A program made the position numbers and the translations under genes. From Shinella sp032095155 (lineage in GTDB: Bacteria > Pseudomonadota > Alphaproteobacteria > Rhizobiales > Rhizobiaceae), in contig NZ_JBLZPK010000060.1 in assembly GCF_049199905.1 (NCBI RefSeq), forward strand, positions 186,001 to 250,000: a stretch of 64,000 bases of DNA, in the 5' to 3' direction. Position 1 is the stretch's first letter; every line of letters starts with the position of its first letter. Shown here piece after piece: positions 55,748-62,971 of the stretch. The notes beneath the pieces are model-generated. The model was not told where the DNA came from, ran no database searches, and saw only the letters and a list, made by a program, of their open reading frames with translations.

Positions 55748-57559
55748 ATGCCGGCACGGCTGCAGACGTTCGGTCATCTGCGCCTGCTCGACGAGGGCGG
55801 CAACGACATCGTCTTTCCCGAAAAGGCGCTCCTGATCCTCTGCTATCTCCTGACGCGCGGCATCACCGAGATGCCCCGCGCGGAGGCTGCGAGCCTTTTC
55901 TGGGATGAGGAACACAGCGCCAGCGCCTTCGCCAATCTCCGGCAGACGGTCTCCCGCGTCCAAAAGCGTCAGCGCGAGCTGGACCGATCCTACCTCACCT
56001 TTACCGACACGGCGGTTTTGCTCGGGCCTGAATCTATCGAAAGCGATGTGGGGCAGGTTCGCGACGGCGCGCATCTCGATACGTTGACAGACCTATTGAG
56101 CGAGGACTTCCTGAAATATACCCGGTCGGGTAACCGCGTGCTGATGAGCTGGATCACGTTGCAGCGAACGGCGCATATAGCGCTCTTGCGCAGCACGCTG
56201 CTCAGCGGAAACGCAACCGAAAACGGCGTGACGCGGCAGGTGCGTTCTGCAGCAGCCCTTCGCCTTCTGGAAAGCAGCCCGGACGATGACGAGGTCCGGG
56301 CCGTGCTGACAGGCCGGCCGGCCTTGCACGCGCCCCTCATGACGCTTCAGCCGACCATCCAGTTGCTGACGCCGCACGAGCACGACATTTCACGCCCCCG
56401 CAAGAACCCGCCACGCGTCGTGCTCTTGCCCCCCGTCACCACGCTTGCCGCGCGCAATGCCGCGCGCTTTTCCGAAGCATTGATCGAGGATGTGACGATC
56501 GGGCTCTGCGCCCTGCGCTCCATCTCGATCATCGCGCCGCACACCGCAGCCCAGATATCGCTGCAGACCGACCGGGCCGCCACCTACGAACGCCACAAGA
56601 TCAGCTACATCCTCGAGACGAGGCTGCGCGACGAGGGCGACAGCCATACGCTCTTTGCCCAGCTCATCTTCTTCGGCAGCGACGAGGTCATCTGGGCAGA
56701 CCGCTTCCCGCTGACCGCGGAGGGTCTGGCCCGTTCACGCCAGATGATCGCCCATCAGATCGCGGGCGCGATTGCGACGCAGATCGAGATGAACGAAATC
56801 ATCCGGAACGATTACGAGCACGACCCCAATGCCTATCGCAGCTTCCTCCTCGGGCAGGGGCAGCTCAAGAACCTTGATCTGCGTGACGTTCGCAAGGCCC
56901 GCAAGAGTTTTCGCGAGGCGTTGCAAGCCAAAAACGGCTTCGCGCCGGCGCTTGGCGGACTCGCACGCAGCTATTTCCTGGAATGGCTTCTGACAGCGCG
57001 TGGCGACGAGGACCTGTTGCGGCAAGCGGAACGCTATGCGGAGGAAACCATCCGCATCGATGAACGCTTGCCTGCCGGATACCGCGAGCTTGGTGTGGTG
57101 AAGCTCTATGCCCGGTGTTTCGACGAGAGCGCCGCCTATCTCGACCGTGCCGAGACGCTGAGCCCGCATCACGCCAATGTCATTGCCAGCTATGCCGACA
57201 CCCTGGTGCAAGGCTCGCAACCGGAACTGGGCCTGAAGAAGATCAACCACGCGATCGACCTCAACCCCCTGCCCCCGGACGAATATTTCTGGACGGCGGC
57301 GGGTGCCGCCTATGCGCTCGGCAGATATGAGGAAGCGCTGGCTTACATTACCCGCATGAAGGACAAGGAGCCGGTCCACCGCCTGTCCGCCGCGTGCTGG
57401 GCCATGCTCGGGGACGTCAAAAAAGCGCGTCTGTTCGTACGCCGAACCTTTGAAAGCAATCCCAATTTCGATTTCGAGTCCTGGACGGCGATCATTCCGT
57501 TCAAGGAAGAATGGCAGCGAAAGCACTATTACGACGGGCTTAAACGCGCCGGTTTTTAA
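55748..57559 (+). CDS. SARP-like winged-helix/TPR regulatory protein
   Basis: 603 residues from the ATG at 55748, seven bases after the XRE gene; the frame is open upstream but overlaps that gene. Residues about 1-95 resemble the OmpR/SARP winged helix (F-G-H-L-R-L-L-D, then Y-L-L-T-R-G and L-F-W-D-E-E-H). A middle domain resembles the TolB-like region of adenylate-cyclase/CadC-type regulators (V-V-L-L-P-P-V-T-T-L and Y-I-L-E-T-R-L-R-D). TPR-like helical repeats fill about 395-600. It ends 27 bases before the first peptide gene of the YcaO-TfuA cluster and may control it. Confidence 0.8.
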   Translation: MPARLQTFGHLRLLDEGGNDIVFPEKALLILCYLLTRGITEMPRAEAASLFWDEEHSASAFANLRQTVSRVQKRQRELDRSYLTFTDTAVLLGPESIESDVGQVRDGAHLDTLTDLLSEDFLKYTRSGNRVLMSWITLQRTAHIALLRSTLLSGNATENGVTRQVRSAAALRLLESSPDDDEVRAVLTGRPALHAPLMTLQPTIQLLTPHEHDISRPRKNPPRVVLLPPVTTLAARNAARFSEALIEDVTIGLCALRSISIIAPHTAAQISLQTDRAATYERHKISYILETRLRDEGDSHTLFAQLIFFGSDEVIWADRFPLTAEGLARSRQMIAHQIAGAIATQIEMNEIIRNDYEHDPNAYRSFLLGQGQLKNLDLRDVRKARKSFREALQAKNGFAPALGGLARSYFLEWLLTARGDEDLLRQAERYAEETIRIDERLPAGYRELGVVKLYARCFDESAAYLDRAETLSPHHANVIASYADTLVQGSQPELGLKKINHAIDLNPLPPDEYFWTAAGAAYALGRYEEALAYITRMKDKEPVHRLSAACWAMLGDVKKARLFVRRTFESNPNFDFESWTAIIPFKEEWQRKHYYDGLKRAGF

Positions 57560-57586
57560 CAAAGCGATCAACAAAGGAGACTGATC

Positions 57587-57811
57587 ATGACGAGAATCGT
57601 AGTTCTGGGCATTGAAGGTGATGACGGCCTGTGGGCGGCCAATCTCGATACGGGCACCGTGACGCAGATCGCGGTACCGGCCAGCGGCCCCCTGAAGGCG
57701 GCAGACGACCTGCGCAAGGCCGGCGCAACGGTAACCGTCGGCGTCAATCTCGCGACGCTGGCCACGGCCGAAGGCTCCGCAGAACCGTCCGGCGGCTTCT
57801 ACGATAAATAA
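57587..57811 (+). CDS. Candidate RiPP precursor peptide 1 of the YcaO-TfuA cluster
   Basis: 74 residues, with a strong ribosome binding site AAAGGAG ahead of the ATG. It starts M-T-R-I-V-V-L-G-I-E-G-D-D-G-L-W-A-A-N-L-D and ends E-P-S-G-G-F-Y-D-K. Peptide 2 at 58027 shares both ends (G-I-E-G-x-x-G-L-W-x-A-x-L-D and S-G-G-aromatic-x-D-K) with a shorter, variable middle. No known domain is recognised. Being small, duplicated and directly upstream of a YcaO-TfuA pair, it fits a leader-core precursor; the Gly-Gly before the aromatic residue is a plausible thioamidation site. This assignment is inference. Confidence 0.7.
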   Translation: MTRIVVLGIEGDDGLWAANLDTGTVTQIAVPASGPLKAADDLRKAGATVTVGVNLATLATAEGSAEPSGGFYDK

Positions 57812-57831
57812 ATCCCGGCGGCTCATGGGGC

Positions 57832-57909
57832 ATGACCGTCTATTCGGACCGCATTTGCGGCCCCGATGAAACCTGGAGCCGGATCGAGGCCTTGCTGCCT
57901 CGGTTCGGC
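57832..57909 (+). pseudogene. 5' fragment of a second ycaO gene
   Basis: Twenty-six codons matching the start of the intact ycaO at 58447: 23 of 26 residues identical (M-T-V-Y-S-D-R-I-C-G-P-D-E-T-W versus M-T-A-Y-S-D-R-I-C-G-P-D-E-T-W). About 15 of 78 bases differ, mostly at third codon positions, so it diverged under coding constraint before being truncated. After base 57909 similarity stops abruptly. The frame runs on into peptide 2, but the intervening 39 residues look non-coding. Confidence 0.8.
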
Positions 57910-58026
57910 CCATGTGTTTCTGGGCATGTAGGGGATCGATCCGCGTCTCTATTGAAGGTCAAAAAACATTTGCCTCTCCGCGAGGGGCTGTTACCTTTTC
58001 GTGGTTTAATCAGAGAGGAGAAGAAT

Positions 58027-58227
58027 ATGTCTCGAGTAGTCATGATCGGAATCGAAGGGGAGCCAGGCCTTTGGATGGCAGACCTTGATGCACATACTCT
58101 CACCGCAGTCGATTCAAAGGCGGCGCACGATCTGTGCAAAGACGGTGAAGTCGCAACGCACTGCATCGATCTCGCAGCCTTTTCTCAAACAGCCGAGCCC
58201 CTTTCCGGGGGATATATGGACAAATGA
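58027..58227 (+). CDS. Candidate RiPP precursor peptide 2 of the YcaO-TfuA cluster
   Basis: 66 residues, preceded by GAGAGGAGAAGAAT, a very strong ribosome binding site that marks this ATG although the frame is open upstream through the ycaO fragment. It starts M-S-R-V-V-M-I-G-I-E-G-E-P-G-L-W-M-A-D-L-D and ends E-P-L-S-G-G-Y-M-D-K. Two cysteines occur (D-L-C-K and T-H-C-I-D), absent from peptide 1. The A/T-rich sequence from 57960 to 58010 could contain its own promoter. Confidence 0.7.
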   Translation: MSRVVMIGIEGEPGLWMADLDAHTLTAVDSKAAHDLCKDGEVATHCIDLAAFSQTAEPLSGGYMDK

Positions 58228-58304
58228 GCTTATCCCACGTCGGCATGCGCACCCGCCGGCGTGGCATATTCCACCGGAACACCGAAACGCATCGCTCTCG
58301 GCTT

Positions 58305-58420
58305 CGAATGAGGGAATTACCTGCGGGGTCGCCATCTTTTGGCAGGAACCGTTTTCAACGATTGCAGTCGATGTCGCGAATGATCTGTGCAAACCGGCAA
58401 ATCCGCTCCGATATAAGTGA
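58305..58420 (+). pseudogene. Degenerate third precursor-peptide copy
   Basis: In frame with the TGA at 58418-58420, the translation reads G-V-A-I-F-W-Q-E-P-F-S-T-I-A-V-D-V-A-N-D-L-C-K. It aligns with peptide 2 (G-L-W-M-A-D-L-D-A-H-T-L-T-A-V-D ... A-H-D-L-C-K). At DNA level GCAGTCGAT (58364-58372) and GATCTGTGCAAA (58382-58393) are identical to peptide 2, with two codons fewer between them. There is no start codon, no ribosome binding site and no G-G-aromatic end, so it is a decayed copy. Confidence 0.65.
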
Positions 58421-58446
58421 CGCGTGAGCACCCAACGGCTCATATT

Positions 58447-59631
58447 ATGACAGCCTATTCTGACCGCATTTGCGGCCCTGACGAAACTTGGCGCCGGATC
58501 GAAGGTCTTTTGCCTCGTTTTGGCATCACCCGCCTTTCCCGCCTCACGGGCCTCGACCGGCTCGGCATTCCCGTCTGGAATGCCGTGAGCCCGAATGCAC
58601 GTTCCATCGTCATCAACCAGGGCAAGGGCATCACGGATATCGATGCCCGGGTTTCCGCTGCGATGGAGGGACTTGAACGGGCGATTGCCGGCGATCCTCT
58701 CGTGCCTGTACGAAAATCCTCCCGACAGGCCTTTGCCGAGACGGGACAAACATGCCTGCCGCTCGACATTTTCGTTGCCGCCGGGCAGGCCTTCATCGAC
58801 GAAAATGAAGAAATCGACTGGCTTACCGGCTATGACATCGTGACCGGTGAGCGCGTCTTCCTGCCACGAGAGGCCGTCTGCCTCGACCGGACGAACCCAG
58901 CGCCACGCTTCTGGCAATCCTCCGATGGCCTGGCCTCCGGCAATTCCGAATCCGAGGCGATCCTGCATGGCCTGCTCGAGCGCATCGAACGCGATGCCGA
59001 CCGGCTCTGGCGCCTGCTGCCACGTACAAAACGCCTTGCCTATGCGATCGACCCCGCCACCATCGACGACCCCGTCGTGACCGATCTTGTCGGACGCATC
59101 CGCGATGCCGGCCTCCACCTGAAGCTCTTCGACATCACCAGCGATCTCGCCATTCCCACCTATGCCGCCGTGCTGGGCAACGAGGGCCTCGCCGAAAAAC
59201 AGCAGCCGCTCTTCCACGACGCCACGATCGGCTACGGCACGCATCCGGTCGCGCTACGCGCCGTCATCCGCGCGCTCACCGAAGTCGCGCAATCGCGCCT
59301 GACCTATATCAGCGGTGCCCGCGACGATCTTTTTGCCGAAACGTTCACGCGACCATTGGCGCCGGAAACGCTTGCTCTGTTCGATGCTCAGCCCAGTCCT
59401 GCCCAAACCTATCCCTCGCCGCAAGGCGATGCGGCGGCCTTGCTCGTCCACTGCCTCGAAAAACTGGCGCATGCCCAAGTCACCCCTATCGTCGCGGTGC
59501 CACTCGGCGACGCTACGCTGCCGATCTCGGTGGTGAAGGTCGTCGTTCCCGCACTGGAAAACCCCGAGGGTGCGCGCCGGCACACCGTCGGCACGCGGGC
59601 GCTCTCGCGCATGGTCTTCGGATCGATATGA
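58447..59631 (+). CDS. YcaO-domain ATP-dependent peptide backbone-modifying enzyme (TfuA-associated)
   Basis: 394 residues from the ATG at 58447. The YcaO ATP/Mg-binding residues are intact: Glu74/Glu77-Arg78 in A-A-M-E-G-L-E-R, then Glu170, Glu178 and Glu181-Arg182 in S-E-A-I-L-H-G-L-L-E-R-I-E-R-D, and T-E-V-A-Q-S-R-L-T-Y-I-S-G-A-R-D-D further on. No proline-rich azoline-type C-terminus is seen. YcaO enzymes paired with TfuA form thioamides (thioviridamide family; thioglycine in archaeal McrA). It overlaps tfuA by four bases and probably modifies peptides 1 and 2. Its own ribosome binding site is weak. Confidence 0.9.
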   Translation: MTAYSDRICGPDETWRRIEGLLPRFGITRLSRLTGLDRLGIPVWNAVSPNARSIVINQGKGITDIDARVSAAMEGLERAIAGDPLVPVRKSSRQAFAETGQTCLPLDIFVAAGQAFIDENEEIDWLTGYDIVTGERVFLPREAVCLDRTNPAPRFWQSSDGLASGNSESEAILHGLLERIERDADRLWRLLPRTKRLAYAIDPATIDDPVVTDLVGRIRDAGLHLKLFDITSDLAIPTYAAVLGNEGLAEKQQPLFHDATIGYGTHPVALRAVIRALTEVAQSRLTYISGARDDLFAETFTRPLAPETLALFDAQPSPAQTYPSPQGDAAALLVHCLEKLAHAQVTPIVAVPLGDATLPISVVKVVVPALENPEGARRHTVGTRALSRMVFGSI

Positions 59632-60356
59632 AAAAAGTTCTCTTCGTCGGCCCCAGCCTGCCCGATGCGGCCGCCCTGTGCGGCGATGCCGTTCAGGTGC
59701 TGCCCCCTGCGGCGCATGGCGACGTGTTGACCGCCGTGCGGAAAGGCGCAGTGGCGATCGGTATCGTTGACGGCAATTTCGAACATGTCGCGCCCGTCTG
59801 GCACAAGGAAATCCTCCATGCGCTGGAAGAGGGCGTCACCGTTTTCGGGGCCGCCAGCATGGGCGCACTGCGCGCCGCCGAGTGCGATGCATTCGGCATG
59901 ATCGGGGTCGGCCGCATCTATGCGGACTATGCCGTCGGACACCGGATCGATGATGCCGACGTCGCACTGCTGCACGGTCCGGCGGAACTGGGGTATCCGG
60001 CACTATCGCTTCCGCTCGTCAACGCCGACGCCACGTTGGACCGGTTGGATGCACTGGAAGCCATTGATAAGTATGACATATCACGCCTTCGTGATGCCGC
60101 CGGCAGCCTTTTCTACAAGGACCGGACCTGGCCCGCGATCCTCAAAGCCGCTGGATTGGGGGAAGATGAAAAACGCCTCCTACAACTTCTCCATGCAGCA
60201 ACGGTCAACCGGAAGCGCGAGGACGCGCTTGCCCTTGTTGCTGCAATACGGGATTTCCAGCCGGGAACCCCTGCCAAACAGGGAAACTGGACCTTTCGGG
60301 CAACCTCGCTTTGGCGCATCGCGGCCGATCAACCCAAAGCGAAGCAAAGCGTGTAG
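59628..60356 (+). CDS. tfuA: TfuA-family protein, partner of the YcaO enzyme
   Basis: 242 residues, translationally coupled to ycaO through ATGA. TfuA signature G-A-A-S-M-G-A-L-R-A-A-E at residues 74-85, with F-V-G-P-S-L at the N-terminus. TfuA was first described in trifolitoxin production by Rhizobium and acts with YcaO in thioamide formation, probably supplying or presenting sulfur. No other sulfur-delivery, protease or export gene is adjacent. Confidence 0.9.
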   Translation: MKKVLFVGPSLPDAAALCGDAVQVLPPAAHGDVLTAVRKGAVAIGIVDGNFEHVAPVWHKEILHALEEGVTVFGAASMGALRAAECDAFGMIGVGRIYADYAVGHRIDDADVALLHGPAELGYPALSLPLVNADATLDRLDALEAIDKYDISRLRDAAGSLFYKDRTWPAILKAAGLGEDEKRLLQLLHAATVNRKREDALALVAAIRDFQPGTPAKQGNWTFRATSLWRIAADQPKAKQSV

Positions 60357-60373
60357 TTTCCCATTCCGCGTGT

Positions 60374-60411
60374 GTCACGCTTGAGTCACGCGCAAAAACC
60401 CGGAGTCACGC
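60374..60411. promoter_or_regulatory. Triple GTCACGC direct repeat upstream of small gene 60462
   Basis: Three identical heptamers GTCACGC begin at 60374, 60385 and 60405, i.e. 11 and 20 bases apart and so on roughly one face of the helix. A possible -10 box TATAGT follows at 60413-60418. SARP-type regulators bind heptameric direct repeats with 11-bp phasing, and a SARP-like gene lies in this cluster; the link is inference. Confidence 0.45.
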
Positions 60412-60461
60412 CTATAGTTCAGGCAGGGCTTAAGACGAGCATTGCTCTGGGGGCATGGGAC

Positions 60462-60686
60462 ATGAAAATCGACATCGTAGAAACGGAAGACCGCAGCACC
60501 GAGCTGATCGCCTTGGCGCGTCTCGTGGCCTTTGCAATCGAATCCGCCAAATCGCTGGACGCCGAAGTTGTCGAGTTCTGCCTCGACAAGGCGCTCCGCG
60601 CCGTGCTCGACCAGATCGACGAGCCGGCCCGCATGACGTTGACGGCAAGCGACATCATGCTGATGAATCGATCGCCGCTCTGTTGA
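60462..60686 (+). CDS. Small helical protein of unknown function
   Basis: 74 residues from the ATG at 60462 (M-K-I-D-I-V-E-T-E-D-R-S-T-E-L-I-A-L-A-R-L), cytoplasmic and predicted largely alpha-helical, with one internal and one C-terminal Cys (P-L-C at the end). An in-frame ATG at 60372 would extend it over the direct repeats. No family recognised. It follows tfuA by 105 bases but has its own apparent promoter, so membership in the cluster is uncertain. Confidence 0.6.
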   Translation: MKIDIVETEDRSTELIALARLVAFAIESAKSLDAEVVEFCLDKALRAVLDQIDEPARMTLTASDIMLMNRSPLC

Positions 60687-61131
60687 GCGGGGCAAGACCT
60701 TAGATCGGGTTCGCTTTTCTTCGAATCGCGAAACCGCCCTGGTTGATTTTTTTACGCAATTCCGGACGCAAAACCGCTACGCACTTTTGCTGGAATTGCT
60801 TTAGCCGCCGTCTCCTCCACGGCGCCGATCGTGCGGGCGGCCCGAACCTGCGGGCCGCCGCCGATCTCCTGATATGCGGAGTGTCTTGACCGACGCCTTC
60901 AGCGCAAGGCGGTGGCTCATTCCGTTCACAACCACGTCATCCGTCCACTTCCCCGCCGGAAATCACCTTTGCGGCCTTTTCCCCGGCATCGTCCCGCCTT
61001 AGGCAGGCGAGCAAGGCGGCCATTCCGGCACCCGGAAAGAAGAATGGCATGGTCGTCCCGGTGGATACTTCACGAAACAGGTCGAAAGAGCGACGACATC
61101 GCATCCCTGCCGCGCACCGATCGCTGACGGC
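60687..61131. other. Gene-poor interval with two palindromes
   Basis: 445 bp without a convincing gene. It holds a rhizobial repeat (60757-60800, listed separately) and a 9-bp GC-rich hairpin GGCGGCCCG/CGGGCCGCC at 60837-60860 with no T-tract. A 71-codon opening at 60912 is arginine/proline-rich and judged spurious. The rest shows nothing I can name. Confidence 0.6.
60757..60800. repeat. Rhizobial GCAATTCC...GGAATTGC palindrome
   Basis: GCAATTCC at 60757-60764 and GGAATTGC at 60793-60800 frame inner arms CAAAA and TTTTG. This 44-bp imperfect inverted repeat matches a common intergenic family of Rhizobium genomes, from memory of such sequences. Confidence 0.6.
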
Positions 61132-61584
61132 ATGGTGTGCGTCGCCATGAGCGCGCTTGCGGCCTATGGCGGCCTTTTCCTCGCGGCTTTCCTTGCCGCA
61201 ACCCTTGTTCCCGCGCAGTCCGAGGCTGTGCTCGCCGGCCTGCTCGCCCTCGGGCACCACTCTCCGGCCTTGCTCATCCTCGTCGCCGGCACCGGCAATG
61301 TGCTCGGCTCCGTCGTCAACTGGCTGCTGGGGCGCGGCATCGAGCGTTATCGCGAAGCGCGCTGGTTTCCCGTCAGCGCAGAAAGCCTGGAACGCGCCGG
61401 ACGCTGGTATCGCCGCTACGGCTGGTGGAGCCTGCTGTTGAGTTGGCTACCCATTATCGGTGACCCCTTGACGCTTGCCGCCGGCATCATGCGCGAGCCC
61501 TTCCCGCGCTTTCTGCTGGTCGTCACCATCGCAAAATTCGGCCGCTACGTTGTCCTCGCCGCGGCAATCCTGCATTGGCTTTGA
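61132..61584 (+). CDS. YqaA-family (DedA-like) membrane protein
   Basis: 150 residues from 61132; the ATG at 61147 (M-S-A-L-A-A-Y-G-G-L-F) is equally likely and neither has a strong ribosome binding site. SNARE-associated/VTT-type features: F-L-A-A-T-L-V-P-A-Q-S-E-A-V-L-A-G and the glycine-rich G-N-V-L-G-S-V-V-N-W-L-L-G-R-G, then L-L-S-W-L-P-I-I-G-D-P-L-T-L-A-A-G. Inner-membrane protein of the YqaA branch; role possibly in lipid flipping, unproven. Confidence 0.85.
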   Translation: MVCVAMSALAAYGGLFLAAFLAATLVPAQSEAVLAGLLALGHHSPALLILVAGTGNVLGSVVNWLLGRGIERYREARWFPVSAESLERAGRWYRRYGWWSLLLSWLPIIGDPLTLAAGIMREPFPRFLLVVTIAKFGRYVVLAAAILHWL

Positions 61585-61638
61585 ATTTTTTTGCCATGAC
61601 GATGGAATGAGCACCGCGCAGCTTTCGTATATTGGGTC

Positions 61639-62184
61639 ATGAACGGAAAGACACCCGGCTTCAACGTGATCGGACAGCTTGCGGCGCTCAGGCGCTATGC
61701 GCTTTCGCTCGTCCGCAATCCGGACGAGGCGGAAGATCTCGTGCACGATGCACTCGTGAAAGCCTACGAGCGGCAGTCGAGCTTCCGCACCGGTGCCAAT
61801 GTACGCAACTGGCTGATGTCCATTCTGCACAATGCGCATATCGACCGCCTGCGCCAGCGCCGCTCGCTGGAGCGCCGCCACGATGCGGCGGCCGATCTCG
61901 CCGAACGCGCGATGCCGGCGAACCAGGACCATTCGGTGCGGCTCACGCAGCTGCGCGACGCGTTCTTCGGCCTGCCGGAAGACCAGCGCGCGGCGCTGCA
62001 TCTCGTCGCTATCGAGGAGCTTTCCTATCAGGAAGCGGCCGACACGCTGAAGATTCCGGTGGGCACGCTGATGTCGCGCGTTGCCCGCGCCCGCGAACGG
62101 CTGCGCAGCTTCGAACAGAGCGGTCCGGCCGCGACCGTAACCCATCTCAAAATCGTCGGAGGCACTGACGATGACAAGCAATGA
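61639..62184 (+). CDS. ECF-type RNA polymerase sigma factor
   Basis: 181 residues. Region 2 (about residues 12-80) includes L-V-R-N-P-D-E-A-E-D-L-V-H-D-A-L-V-K-A-Y and region 4 (about 105-160) has Y-Q-E-A-A-D-T-L-K-I-P-V-G-T-L-M-S-R-V-A-R-A-R-E-R-L. Overlaps the following anti-sigma gene by 14 bases, the standard arrangement for a sigma factor with its inhibitor. Probably autoregulated; the trigger is unknown. Confidence 0.93.
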   Translation: MNGKTPGFNVIGQLAALRRYALSLVRNPDEAEDLVHDALVKAYERQSSFRTGANVRNWLMSILHNAHIDRLRQRRSLERRHDAAADLAERAMPANQDHSVRLTQLRDAFFGLPEDQRAALHLVAIEELSYQEAADTLKIPVGTLMSRVARARERLRSFEQSGPAATVTHLKIVGGTDDDKQ

Positions 62185-62944
62185 CCCCATTCTCGAGGCC
62201 GATCTCAACGCCTATGTCGACGACCAGCTCGCCGTCGGCCGGCGCATCGAGGTGGAAGCCTATTTGTCGGAACGGCCCGAAACCGCAGCCCAGATCATGA
62301 AGGACCTGCGCGTGCGCGACGAACTGCGCCTGGCGCTTGCCGACCACCGCGCGGTGATGCGGCAGGAAACGCGCGAGGCCGCACGCCTGCTCGAACGGGC
62401 GCTGTCGCGCCGCCGCGTCTTCGGTTTCCTGCGCCGCGCCGCCACCATCGCGCTCTTTGTCGCCGCCGGCTGGGTCGCCCATGCGGCCTTCGGCCCCTTC
62501 GGCGCAACCGAGGTCGTGGCATCGACGCCGCCGCCCGTCTTCGTGGAAGAGGCGGTGCGGGCGCACAAGACGACGCTTCTGCGCGATTACATGGCGTCTC
62601 AGCCGGAAACGGAAAACTTCGACCCCGCCGAGATCCGCTCTGCGACGGCAATCGTCCTGCCGGACCTGCCGAAGGGCTGGGGCGTCGTCGACACGCAGGT
62701 CTTCCCCTCGGCCTACGGCCCAAGCGTCGAACTGGTGCTGGAGCCCCGGAAGGATGAGCGCCTGTCGCTTTTCGCCGTGCGCCCCGGCTCCTTTGCCGTG
62801 CAGCACGTGCTGCTCTTCCACGCCGACAATGCCCGCGCCGCCTATTGGCAGATCGGCGATGTCGCCTATGCGCTGGTGTCGGAAAGCCGCAAGGCCGACG
62901 AGCTGGCCGAAACCGCGCGGGATCTTTCCCGCACGCTCTACTGA
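62171..62944 (+). CDS. Membrane-anchored anti-sigma factor
   Basis: 257 residues. The N-terminal cytoplasmic part (L-N-A-Y-V-D-D-Q-L-A-V-G-R-R-I-E-V-E-A-Y-L) resembles anti-sigma domains, with one membrane segment near residues 95-110 (A-A-T-I-A-L-F-V-A-A-G-W-V-A-H-A-A-F). A roughly 140-residue periplasmic domain follows. No zinc-binding H-x-x-x-C-x-x-C motif is visible, so it is not a ZAS-type anti-sigma factor. Confidence 0.85.
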   Translation: MTSNDPILEADLNAYVDDQLAVGRRIEVEAYLSERPETAAQIMKDLRVRDELRLALADHRAVMRQETREAARLLERALSRRRVFGFLRRAATIALFVAAGWVAHAAFGPFGATEVVASTPPPVFVEEAVRAHKTTLLRDYMASQPETENFDPAEIRSATAIVLPDLPKGWGVVDTQVFPSAYGPSVELVLEPRKDERLSLFAVRPGSFAVQHVLLFHADNARAAYWQIGDVAYALVSESRKADELAETARDLSRTLY

Positions 62945-62971
62945 TCAACCGTTTCCAGAAGGAGATTTCAG

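Noticed and set aside
57832..58227. Single 131-residue protein made of the ycaO fragment plus peptide 2
   Set aside because: The frame is open by chance through a non-coding linker; a strong ribosome binding site marks the internal ATG at 58027, and the first 26 codons are a truncated ycaO.
60912..61127. 71-codon opening on the plus strand
   Set aside because: Arg/Pro/His-rich translation, no ribosome binding site and no recognisable motif.
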